In this document: piece after piece, positions 6,369 through 13,906 of the stretch
How the letters are laid out: each line of letters starts with the position of its first letter
Position numbering within the stretch: position 1 is the stretch's first letter
Assembly: GCA_937920115.1 (NCBI GenBank)
Contig: CALGVF010000293.1
Span: 1-13,974 of the forward strand
DNA length: 13,974 bases
Source: an uncultured Clostridia bacterium
GTDB lineage: Bacteria; Bacillota; Clostridia; Christensenellales; Borkfalkiaceae
Direction of reading: 5' to 3'
The notes under the pieces: model-generated
Seen by the model: the letters and a program-made list of their open reading frames with translations, nothing else
Told to the model about the DNA's origin: nothing
Database searches by the model: none
Position numbers and translations under genes: made by a program

Positions 6369-8930
6369 ATGATAGGAAAAACTCTTAAAAGAAGTTTTAT
6401 AATCGTTTTTGCGATTATGGCTGCGGTATTCGTCGCTGCGGGTTTTTTTACGGGTAAACTCTCGGCTTCGGCGGACGAAGAAACCGCTCTTACGGAGTAT
6501 AAAATCACTTCCGTTTCAGGCGGTTGGCAGGAGGACAACTCCCGCTACGTAGTATGGCTCGAAAGCGATACTCCGTTCGACTGCAAGACGACTCCGCTTC
6601 CGAAAGTCACCGTTTCGATTGACGGCAATGACAAGGAAGTGGAGGTTTTAAACGATACGGACGGCAAGCAACTCGCCCTCATTATCTATAAAGCCGAAGT
6701 TCCGAAAGATACCAAGGCAGCCGTGGTGGTGAAAAAGGGAACGGTTTTCGGCAATTACAAAACAGCCGAAGATTTCACGGTTATATTGAAGTACGGGGCG
6801 GTCGAACCCGAGCCGAAGTCAATGACTTTCACTCTTCAAAGAGACGACCTCGACGATATAACTTCGTGCATACAGGAAACCGAAGATTATCACAGATACC
6901 TTATCCGTATTCAGACGGATATAGACGGGATAACCGACACTATGTGGCGTGACGGCGACGTCTGCGTTTTCGACGAGGGAACGGAGAACGAGAAGAACGT
7001 TCCCGTACACTACCTCGGAGGAATGGCGGGCAAAGACAGCCCGAGTTACGACGGCACGGCTATTTTAGGAGTGATAAACTACGCCGACATAATAGACGGG
7101 GCGACCGTTTCGAGCGAAATCGGCAGACATTCGGTAACGATTAAGAAAGATACCGAGTTCGGCGGCGGTTACGTTCTCGCGGAAGATTTTATCTTCTATA
7201 TCGGAAACGAGTATATCGCCGAAAACGACTACGACATTCCCGAACTTCCTTCGGGCGTATTGCTTCCCGCGAAAGGACTTGAAAACAAGACGATTGAGTT
7301 GAACCCCGTTAAAATCGAGGACTATATCGCCGATTCTTCGGTCGTAAAACTCAAAGGAAACGCGACTAAGAACGCCGACGGAAACGTTCTTTTGGAAAGC
7401 GGAGATTCGCAGGGGTTCTGTAAATCCCTGAAAATTGTCGGTTCCAAAGCCGAACCGCAGATAAAATTCCGTTCGGTGTATAACGGCGGCGATATTTACC
7501 TCGTATACGAACTCAGAAGTCAGTTCGACAACGGCAACTTTTGGCTCACTACGGGGGCTCCGACGGTGAGAATGCGTTATAACGGCAAACAAGCCGAGGA
7601 CAGCGAAAAATCGCAGTGCCTGTGGTTTGACTTTTTCCACAACGGACTCGAAGGTACTCCGCAGTTCGTCATTTACAACAACGACGAGTTCAGACTCGAA
7701 CAGGGCGAGTATTTCGTGGAGTTCGGGGCGGTGAACAAAGAAGATACGAGCGGCAACGATGGTTTCGTGTTCTACGTTAAAGTCACGCAGGGCGAAAAAG
7801 TCGCTTACGGCGAATGTCTTATGTCGGGAGACTACAACGTTTCGGAAAGCGGCGACGTGTCGATTTATATAAGCCCTTACGCCACTTCCTTGCTTACCGA
7901 CCTCACGAAGTGGGAGGGCGGTCAGGTCGTTAAAGACTCTCTCATAATGAGCGTCGACAGCGAAAGAACGATAGACGGCAAGACGGTTAAAATAGGGGCT
8001 ATGAGCCTTTACAACCCGAAGATAAGACGGGCTGAAAACACAACGGTATACGATATATCCGACCTCGTTCCGATAGGCGACGGAAAGACCTATACGAAAG
8101 TCGAAAACGACGTTACTTCGGCTTCGCAGTCGCTTATAAACGCTACCGACGTACCGACGACTAACGGCGGCTATTCGGTGAAAATGAAGATTAAGTTCTC
8201 GGGCGAAGATTTCGGAGCGACTTTCGCGTTCAGAGGCAAGAACACTTTGGCGAAAACGGGCTATAAGTTGATTATCGCGGACGACGTCGTGATAATAGGT
8301 TCAATGACGAAGTCCTCTCCGTTCAAGCCGAATACCGAATACGATATAGAAATCGGGTGCGTGGACTATTATATCGGCGAGGAGAGAGTGTCCTCGGGAA
8401 CGATAGTATATCTGAAAGTAAACGGCGAACTCGTCGTTGAAGACAACATAGACAAACTCTCCGCTCTCGGAACTTATTTCTGCGGAATAATCGAGGGAGC
8501 GGGCGGCTCGTCCGTCGCTATCTCTTCGACTAAAAACGCGGGCGAGAGAAAGACAATCGAGATTGTAACGAAGTCGAATAAGACTACGTTGTCGGCAGGC
8601 AAGAAAGCGACTCTTTCCTATACCACTAATATGGCGACTGCGTACAGTACGGTAACTTACGAAGTCGTAAAGGGAGCGGCTCATATTTCGGGCGACGGAC
8701 TTTACGCCGACGGAGACGGAGAAATCGTAGTAAGAGTTAAAATCGAAAACGAATACGGCGTATTCTACGGCAGTGAATTGAAGATAAACGAAGGCGTAAA
8801 AGGAGACGACGAATCCGATTCTTCGGGCAAGAAGAAAGGCTGCAAAGGCGGAGTTTCGGCGGCGGCGACTTTACCTCTCGCGGCGGTTGCGATAATCTCG
8901 CTCGGCAAGAAGAGAAAAGAGACCAAATAA
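6369..8930 (+). CDS. Surface protein with repeat modules, lectin-like domains and Cys-containing C-terminal anchor
   Basis: 853 residues, start supported by AAGGAGG four bases upstream. Signal peptide 1-35, with cleavage near SASA-DE. Two copies of the same ~100-residue beta-rich repeat seen in the giant protein (about 42-148 and 152-284) are followed by two long beta-rich regions (about 314-505 and 565-722) that resemble LamG/concanavalin-type sandwiches by pattern only. An Ig-like domain follows (727-811: TLSAGKKATLSYTT, then GDGLYADGDGEIVVRV, as in bacterial group-2 Ig domains). The C-terminus has a Ser/Asp/Gly linker, KKKGCKGG with C825, a hydrophobic stretch (about 829-846) and a basic tail KKRKETK. 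That is the tripartite shape of a sorting or anchoring signal, but without LPXTG. No catalytic motif is recognised, so it is probably a glycan-binding or display protein. It is the first gene of the transport operon. Confidence 0.85.
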   Translation: MIGKTLKRSFIIVFAIMAAVFVAAGFFTGKLSASADEETALTEYKITSVSGGWQEDNSRYVVWLESDTPFDCKTTPLPKVTVSIDGNDKEVEVLNDTDGKQLALIIYKAEVPKDTKAAVVVKKGTVFGNYKTAEDFTVILKYGAVEPEPKSMTFTLQRDDLDDITSCIQETEDYHRYLIRIQTDIDGITDTMWRDGDVCVFDEGTENEKNVPVHYLGGMAGKDSPSYDGTAILGVINYADIIDGATVSSEIGRHSVTIKKDTEFGGGYVLAEDFIFYIGNEYIAENDYDIPELPSGVLLPAKGLENKTIELNPVKIEDYIADSSVVKLKGNATKNADGNVLLESGDSQGFCKSLKIVGSKAEPQIKFRSVYNGGDIYLVYELRSQFDNGNFWLTTGAPTVRMRYNGKQAEDSEKSQCLWFDFFHNGLEGTPQFVIYNNDEFRLEQGEYFVEFGAVNKEDTSGNDGFVFYVKVTQGEKVAYGECLMSGDYNVSESGDVSIYISPYATSLLTDLTKWEGGQVVKDSLIMSVDSERTIDGKTVKIGAMSLYNPKIRRAENTTVYDISDLVPIGDGKTYTKVENDVTSASQSLINATDVPTTNGGYSVKMKIKFSGEDFGATFAFRGKNTLAKTGYKLIIADDVVIIGSMTKSSPFKPNTEYDIEIGCVDYYIGEERVSSGTIVYLKVNGELVVEDNIDKLSALGTYFCGIIEGAGGSSVAISSTKNAGERKTIEIVTKSNKTTLSAGKKATLSYTTNMATAYSTVTYEVVKGAAHISGDGLYADGDGEIVVRVKIENEYGVFYGSELKINEGVKGDDESDSSGKKKGCKGGVSAAATLPLAAVAIISLGKKRKETK

Positions 8931-8954
8931 AAAATAAAAAGTAAAGACTTTTTT

Positions 8955-9034
8955 CGCCCGAACGGTTCCGTTCGGGCGGCGAAAAGCGGATATATCCGCT
9001 TTTGCTTGTGAAGCAAGCAAAAGCAAATATGCTT
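8955..9034 (+). promoter_or_regulatory. Chain of four intercistronic stem-loops
   Basis: Stem-loop A: an 11-bp perfect inverted repeat (8955-8965 with 8968-8978). B: a 22-base perfect palindrome (8982-9003) with a GC-rich arm and four T at its end, a weak terminator-like shape. C: TTTTGCTTG (9000-9008) with CAAGCAAAA (9014-9022), 5-base loop. D: AAGCA (9021-9025) with TGCTT (9030-9034). Adjacent hairpins share bases (B/C at 9000-9003, C/D at 9021-9022), so alternative folds compete. The chain ends at the ribosome binding site AAAGGAG (9035-9041) of the next gene. Likely roles are partial termination, RNA processing or mRNA stabilisation (inference). Confidence 0.65.
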
Positions 9035-9048
9035 AAAGGAGAAAAAGT

Positions 9049-10509
9049 ATGAAAAATTTATTCAAAAAATTAGCGGCGACCGTTGCGTGCGTAACTACCG
9101 TTTTCGCGTTGGCGGCGTGCAACGGCAACAAAGACAGCGGCGGTTCTAAAAATCCGAACGTTCAGGACAACGGAACTATCACCGTAATGCTTCTCGAAAA
9201 GGGACTCGGAAAAGACTTCCTCAACGACATAAGAGACGACTTTTACAACGAAACGGGCATAACCGTGGAAGTGTACGGCGACCCGAATATCGACGAAAAC
9301 ATTAAAAACATGATGCTTACGGGCGACGCTCCCGACGACATTTACCTTACGGGCTTAACCTACGATTGGATAAATTGGGTAAATTCGGACAATATCGAAG
9401 ACCTTACCGACCTTTGCAACGAGAAGTACGACGACGGCAAGACGGTAAACGACAAAATCGCTCCCGAAATCCGCAATCTCGGAAAAATCGGCGACCACAG
9501 ATTCATAATTCAGTTGTCTTATTGTCCGACGGGCATAGTTTACAATCAGGACATGCTCAACGACCTCTACGACAAAAAAATCGTTGACAGCAACGTTTTC
9601 CCGACCGATTGGAACGCCCTCGTGAAACTCGCGAAAGACGTTTCAAATGCGAATTACAAGTATAAAAACAACAGCAAAAAGACCTACGGCATAGTATGGG
9701 GAACGGAAGAAGAGGACCTTATGGACACCTATAAGACCCTTTGGGCTCAGTCTGACTACGAGAAGTATTCCGCTTATTTCAATCAGAGCGGCGACCTCGA
9801 TAAATCGCTTTTCGTAAACGACGCGACTAGAAAGGCTCTTCAAGCGTTGTACGACCTCATAGACCCCGTCGACGGGAAATCGACGACCTCCGTTCCGCAG
9901 ATGCTCACGACGAAGCATACCGACGGTTACGAGTCTTTCCTTCGCGGCGAAGCCCTTATGTGTTTCGCGGGTTCGTGGTTCGAGTCGGAAGAAAAGGCGA
10001 ATATTTCCGACGATACTTTCAATTATCGCTTCGCGCCTGTTCCCGCTCTCGACGGAAACGAAATCAACGTAAACATAAATTACCCCACGGAATACTTTTT
10101 CATTCCGAAGAACAGCGAAAACACCGAAAAGGCTAAGAAATTCCTCAAATATATATTCAAGGAAGAAAACCTTATCAGAATGCACAACGCTTTACAGACT
10201 CCGCTCGCGTTCGAGTATAACACTTCGAGCCTCAACCTTACCGATTGGGGAAAAGACGTTCAGAACATGATGAGTTACAAAAAGACGGTGTCGGGTTCTA
10301 CTTCGCTCAACTACCTGCTCGGCGGACTTCGTCCCGAAATCACGGGTAAGGTATTCGACAAAATGTACAAAGGTACGGTTACGAGAGACGGCGTAGATTC
10401 CCTTCTCAACACCGACTTTACGAACAAGAGCGGCGATTCGTGGTACAACACCAAAACTACCGCCGCCGATTACGAAAGCAAATTCAGAGAAAAGGGTCTT
10501 ATTAAATAA
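9049..10509 (+). CDS. Sugar ABC transporter substrate-binding lipoprotein (family 1)
   Basis: 486 residues with AAAGGAG seven bases before the ATG. The lipobox LAAC places the lipidated cysteine at C24, followed by a Gly/Ser/Asn linker. The mature part begins with TITVMLLEKG and continues with the features of extracellular solute-binding family 1: an N-terminal beta-alpha lobe (DFYNETGITVEVYG), MLTGDAPDDIYLTG, a strand-rich hinge with PTGIVYNQDML, TDWNALVKLAKD, a middle segment FLRGEALMCFAGSW, and PTEYFFIPKNSENTEKAKKFLKYIF. Length fits oligosaccharide-binding members. It precedes two CUT1 permeases by two bases, so it is their partner. The specific ligand cannot be read from sequence. The gene follows the stem-loop chain, consistent with separately tuned expression. 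Confidence 0.93.
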   Translation: MKNLFKKLAATVACVTTVFALAACNGNKDSGGSKNPNVQDNGTITVMLLEKGLGKDFLNDIRDDFYNETGITVEVYGDPNIDENIKNMMLTGDAPDDIYLTGLTYDWINWVNSDNIEDLTDLCNEKYDDGKTVNDKIAPEIRNLGKIGDHRFIIQLSYCPTGIVYNQDMLNDLYDKKIVDSNVFPTDWNALVKLAKDVSNANYKYKNNSKKTYGIVWGTEEEDLMDTYKTLWAQSDYEKYSAYFNQSGDLDKSLFVNDATRKALQALYDLIDPVDGKSTTSVPQMLTTKHTDGYESFLRGEALMCFAGSWFESEEKANISDDTFNYRFAPVPALDGNEINVNINYPTEYFFIPKNSENTEKAKKFLKYIFKEENLIRMHNALQTPLAFEYNTSSLNLTDWGKDVQNMMSYKKTVSGSTSLNYLLGGLRPEITGKVFDKMYKGTVTRDGVDSLLNTDFTNKSGDSWYNTKTTAADYESKFREKGLIK

Positions 10510-10511
10510 CG

Positions 10512-11486
10512 ATGATAAAACAGCAGACGGGCGGGGCGAAACCCGCTTCGCCCGATAAAATTTCAAACGGAATGAAGAGGAAGAAGATAAAGGACAAAAT
10601 CTTCGCGTATTCCGTTCTGATATGGCCGACTATACATTTCGTGATTTTTTGGATATGTATGAACGCTAGCACGATATTGTTGTCTTTCCGCTCGGGCAAT
10701 TTGCAGGTGGGCAGTTGGAACAATTTTCGTAATTACGCGGGAGCGTTCAGGGCGATATTCGGCATAGACAAAAACGAGGGGATGATAATGAATTGGCGCG
10801 CTCTTTTAAACACGCTTTCGCTCATTCCGCTCAGTATGTGCATAAACCTGCCGATAACGCTTATTTTCTCGTTCGCCATATTCAGAAAAATAAAGGGTTA
10901 CAGAATTTATCAGGTGGTATTGTTTCTGCCCGCAATGATTTCTGCGACCGTGCTTTGTTTCGTGTTTAAAATGTTCGTAAACGGCAACAACGCCGTTTTA
11001 AACAAGATACTCGCCGCTCTTCATTGGGACGGAATTATTCCCGTGAATAATTGGCTCGGCGACAAACATACGGCGTGGCCTGCGATGCTTCTTTTCAGCG
11101 TGTGGACGGGCATAAGCACGAACATAATTTACTTCGGTTCGTCAATGGCGAGAGTACCCGAAAGCGTAATCGAGAGCGTTCAACTCGACGGGGCGAGCGA
11201 AATGAAGATTTTTACGAAGATAGTTATCCCCATTTTGTGGCCGACGATATGCACTATGACGGTTTCCATCGTTTCGGGCTGTTTCGCGTGGTATATGCCG
11301 TCGCTGCTCGTCGCACCGTCCAACGAATACTTAACGACCCTCGGTCTTATCGTAATCGTAAACACCAAGGCTAATCAGTTCGGTTTGGCGGCGGCGTGGG
11401 GCGTTATTACGGGCGTAATCGGAATGATAGTGATAACGGTCTTCCGCAAAGTGATGGGAAGGCATGCCGAGGAGGTGGAGTTCTGA
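10512..11486 (+). CDS. Sugar ABC transporter permease 1 (CUT1, MalF type)
   Basis: 324 residues, starting two bases after the stop of the binding protein, so translation is probably coupled; no strong ribosome binding site is seen. A basic N-terminus precedes the first membrane segment (about 31-53). Five further hydrophobic segments follow (about 99-125, 134-156, 188-210, 237-262, 288-312), the usual six of this family. The cytoplasmic EAA loop, which contacts the ATPase, is at 217-243: ESVIESVQLDGASEMKIF...IPILWP, with the conserved Gly at 227. An internal ATG at codon 21 (10572) is a possible alternative start. It forms the channel with the next permease. Confidence 0.93.
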   Translation: MIKQQTGGAKPASPDKISNGMKRKKIKDKIFAYSVLIWPTIHFVIFWICMNASTILLSFRSGNLQVGSWNNFRNYAGAFRAIFGIDKNEGMIMNWRALLNTLSLIPLSMCINLPITLIFSFAIFRKIKGYRIYQVVLFLPAMISATVLCFVFKMFVNGNNAVLNKILAALHWDGIIPVNNWLGDKHTAWPAMLLFSVWTGISTNIIYFGSSMARVPESVIESVQLDGASEMKIFTKIVIPILWPTICTMTVSIVSGCFAWYMPSLLVAPSNEYLTTLGLIVIVNTKANQFGLAAAWGVITGVIGMIVITVFRKVMGRHAEEVEF

Positions 11487-12373
11487 TGACGAAGAAAATC
11501 GAATCCGAATTCAAAAGCCCCGCTCATATAGGGGATATAGTATATAAAGTTCTCGTAACCCTCGGAATATTCCTGTTTTCCTTTTCGTTCGTACTTGTTC
11601 TCGTGTGGATGGCTCTCAACTCGCTGAGAGTTCAGAAGAGTTATTTCAACAAGCCTTACGCGTTTTGGGATTTGAAAGGAGCGACTTTCGACAACTACGT
11701 TCAGATATTCACTATGAAATACGGAGCGTCGAGGGCGACCATGTGGGTAATGCTCAAAAACTCGCTCGTAATGATAGTCGTATGCACGCTTTTGCAGGCG
11801 GTTATTCCCGTAATAACGGGCTACGTCGTGGCGAGATACAGGACGAAACTCGGCTCGCTCGCCGAACAGTTCGTAATAATTTCGATGGTTATACCTGCGA
11901 TAGGCTCGACGGCGAGTACCTACGCGTTTATGACGGCGATAAAACTCAAAAACACGTGGGCGGGAATTTTCCTTATGAACGCGGGCGGAATAGGTTTCGG
12001 AATGCTTCTTTACAAAAACTATTTCGCTTCCATTTCGTGGGAATACGCCGAGTCGGCGTTCCTCGACGGAGCGGGAAATTTGCGGGTATTTTTCAATATC
12101 ATGTATCCGCAGGCGATGCCGCTTATCGTCTCTATGGGCATACTGAGCGTAATAGGTCTGTGGAACGACTATATGACCCCTTACCTTTACCTTAACTCGA
12201 AGCCGACAGTGGCGTTAGGCGTGTACACTATTCAGACGATAGCGGAAGGCAGAAGCGCGATGCCGCAGGCTTTCGCCGCAATGTCCTTTATGACCGTGTT
12301 CGTACTCATTCTGTACGCAAGTTTCAGCAAAACGATAATGTCGAGTATGTCGGTCGGCGGACTGAAAGGTTAA
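11486..12373 (+). CDS. Sugar ABC transporter permease 2 (CUT1, MalG type)
   Basis: 295 residues. The ATG at 11486-11488 overlaps the TGA of permease 1 by one base (TGATG), with a GGAGG ten bases upstream, showing translational coupling. An open frame extends upstream to 11396, but that part lies inside permease 1 and has no hydrophobic or family-like sequence. Hydrophobic segments are at about 22-44, 89-113, 127-151, 158-180, 211-228 and 264-282. The EAA loop at 186-212 reads EYAESAFLDGAGNLRVFF...YPQAMP, and WNDYMTPYLYL (226-236) is the MalG-side hallmark. No ATPase gene follows; CUT1 importers of Bacillota often use a shared MsmX/MsmK-type ATPase encoded elsewhere. Confidence 0.93.
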   Translation: MTKKIESEFKSPAHIGDIVYKVLVTLGIFLFSFSFVLVLVWMALNSLRVQKSYFNKPYAFWDLKGATFDNYVQIFTMKYGASRATMWVMLKNSLVMIVVCTLLQAVIPVITGYVVARYRTKLGSLAEQFVIISMVIPAIGSTASTYAFMTAIKLKNTWAGIFLMNAGGIGFGMLLYKNYFASISWEYAESAFLDGAGNLRVFFNIMYPQAMPLIVSMGILSVIGLWNDYMTPYLYLNSKPTVALGVYTIQTIAEGRSAMPQAFAAMSFMTVFVLILYASFSKTIMSSMSVGGLKG

Positions 12374-12400
12374 AACGCAAAAAAAATACGGAGAAAATAA

Positions 12401-13861
12401 ATGACAGGGTTAATAAGAAAAACGCTCGCCTTAGCGGCGACCGCGATAACGATTTTTTCGTTAGCCGCTTGCGATAAAACGGGGTCGGATTCCTCGGGAA
12501 ACGGCTCGGAAAGCGGCAAAGCGAGCAGAGATATGAGTATAAACGTATCGTCCTCGCTCGTCGATTATTCCAAATACAGAGATGCCGTCTCGACGGATAT
12601 ATACGCTTGGCGAGGACCTACCGACCTCACTGACGAGAGTTGGCAGGAGTTTAAAGAGAGCGGGATAAACACGCTTATCATAGACTCGACCTTAAACGGG
12701 GCGAGAGGAAGTCAGTTCGGCTCGATCAAGCAGGAAAAGTATATCGAAAAGTGTCACGAGTTCGGCATAAACGCTATCGGTTACACGAACGGCAATATCA
12801 ATAAGAATATCAAAGATTATAAGGACAAAGATTTCTACTCGTCGATAAAGGGTATAGATTACACCGACGAGCCGAATATGTCCGAATACGAAGAGATAGC
12901 GGGGGCTATCGCGGACTTTTCCGAGAAATACCCCGGCGGCAAATTCTTCGTCTGTATGAATTCGAGCGGAGCGGACGCGAAATATCTCGGGACTTCCGAC
13001 TATCGCGAATATATCGGCGGTTGGTACGATTCCGTTCTGTCGCTTCTTCCCGAGGGAATGCCGAGGGTTATGGCGATAGACGTATATCCGTTGCACGACG
13101 CTCAGCGTTACGATTATAACTACGTCGAAGAAACGTGGCTTCGTTCGCTTGCGTTTATAGGCGAACAGAAAATCGCCCACCCCGAACTGATAACGCATTT
13201 AGCGATGCAGTCGATGAGTTTCGGCTTCAAGACGAACACTTCGCCGAGAAGATTGCCCGACGAAACCGATTGTATATTTCAGGCTTACGTCGCTATGGCG
13301 TTCGGATTTACGGAATTCAGTTGGTTCACTTATTCCTCACCCGAACTCGACGAGAGAGAATTCGGCGAAGAACACGTTTCCATGATAGACAGAAACGGCG
13401 AAAAGACTTCGGCTTACGGCGGAGTAAAGGCGGCTAACTCGCTTATTTTCGACCTTGACGAGGTTATGAGTTCGGTAACGTGGAAAGGCGTTTACCCCGT
13501 GGAAGTCAAGGGAACGAGCGATAGCGAAAAGAAAGACGAGTGGGCGTTCAGATATCTGAAATCGGTCAAGAGCGTCATTCTCGAAGAGAGCGATTTCGAC
13601 ACGGTGAAGAGCGTAAAGGCGACGGCAAACGCCATTTGTTCGAGATTTACCGACGAAAACGGCAACGAAGGACTTATGCTCGTAAACTACGGCGACCCGT
13701 CTTACGGCAAATCGAATACCGTCGATATCGAGTTTATCGACTGCGACAAAGTAGTCGTGTACAGAGACGGCAAAGCGACGGTAGAGGACGTTAAAAACGG
13801 CAAATTCAGTGAAACTATTTCCGCAGGGAAAGGCGTGTTCGTGGTTCCGTACAAAGCGTAA
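12401..13861 (+). CDS. Lipoprotein with glycoside-hydrolase-like barrel, paralogue of the giant protein's C-terminus
   Basis: 486 residues, 27 bases after permease 2, with a GGAG-type ribosome binding site. Lipobox SLAAC gives lipid attachment at C24, then a Ser/Gly-rich linker, so it is predicted to sit on the outer face of the membrane beside the importer. The barrel spans about 60-370: SGINTLIIDS and HEFGINAIGYTNG as early strands, D156-E157-P158-N159 in IDYTDEPN, D227 in IDVYP, Q270 in LAMQSMSFG, and W308FTY. A C-terminal beta domain (about 375-486) has GLMLVNYGDP and ends KGVFVVPYKA. Barrel and tail align by eye with residues 1050-1577 of the giant secreted protein (QAY.A.A.G...., .FTY, VKAAN, LDEV, LVN..DP, FVVP). 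A hydrolase trimming glycans before import is the inferred role. The DEP motif recalls GH123/DUF4091-type barrels, but family membership is not established. Confidence 0.85.
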   Translation: MTGLIRKTLALAATAITIFSLAACDKTGSDSSGNGSESGKASRDMSINVSSSLVDYSKYRDAVSTDIYAWRGPTDLTDESWQEFKESGINTLIIDSTLNGARGSQFGSIKQEKYIEKCHEFGINAIGYTNGNINKNIKDYKDKDFYSSIKGIDYTDEPNMSEYEEIAGAIADFSEKYPGGKFFVCMNSSGADAKYLGTSDYREYIGGWYDSVLSLLPEGMPRVMAIDVYPLHDAQRYDYNYVEETWLRSLAFIGEQKIAHPELITHLAMQSMSFGFKTNTSPRRLPDETDCIFQAYVAMAFGFTEFSWFTYSSPELDEREFGEEHVSMIDRNGEKTSAYGGVKAANSLIFDLDEVMSSVTWKGVYPVEVKGTSDSEKKDEWAFRYLKSVKSVILEESDFDTVKSVKATANAICSRFTDENGNEGLMLVNYGDPSYGKSNTVDIEFIDCDKVVVYRDGKATVEDVKNGKFSETISAGKGVFVVPYKA

Positions 13862-13877
13862 AGGAAAAGTAAAAAAA

Positions 13878-13894
13878 TCGGCGAAAAACGCCGA
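13878..13894 (+). other. Intercistronic stem-loop
   Basis: TCGGCG (13878-13883) pairs perfectly with CGCCGA (13889-13894) around five A. It lies 17 bases after the stop of the barrel lipoprotein and just before the AAGGAG of the next gene. There is no T-run, so it is not a standard terminator. The stem uses the same six bases, in swapped order, as the stem-loop at 4860-4874 behind the paralogous barrel gene. Confidence 0.45.
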
Positions 13895-13906
13895 GAAGGA
13901 GAAAAT

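Noticed and set aside
8955..8978. Strong hairpin after the surface protein as a classical terminator
   Set aside because: The T-run precedes the stem and A residues follow it, so the stem itself is not an intrinsic terminator in either direction; it is kept only as part of the stem-loop chain.
11396..11485. Upstream extension of permease 2 to an ATG at 11396
   Set aside because: The extension overlaps permease 1 and reads as non-family sequence, whereas the ATG at 11486 has a GGAGG and the coupled TGATG arrangement.
11605..12195. 196-codon plus-strand frame inside permease 2
   Set aside because: It lies wholly within a well-supported membrane protein in another frame, has an Arg-rich composition and no family features.
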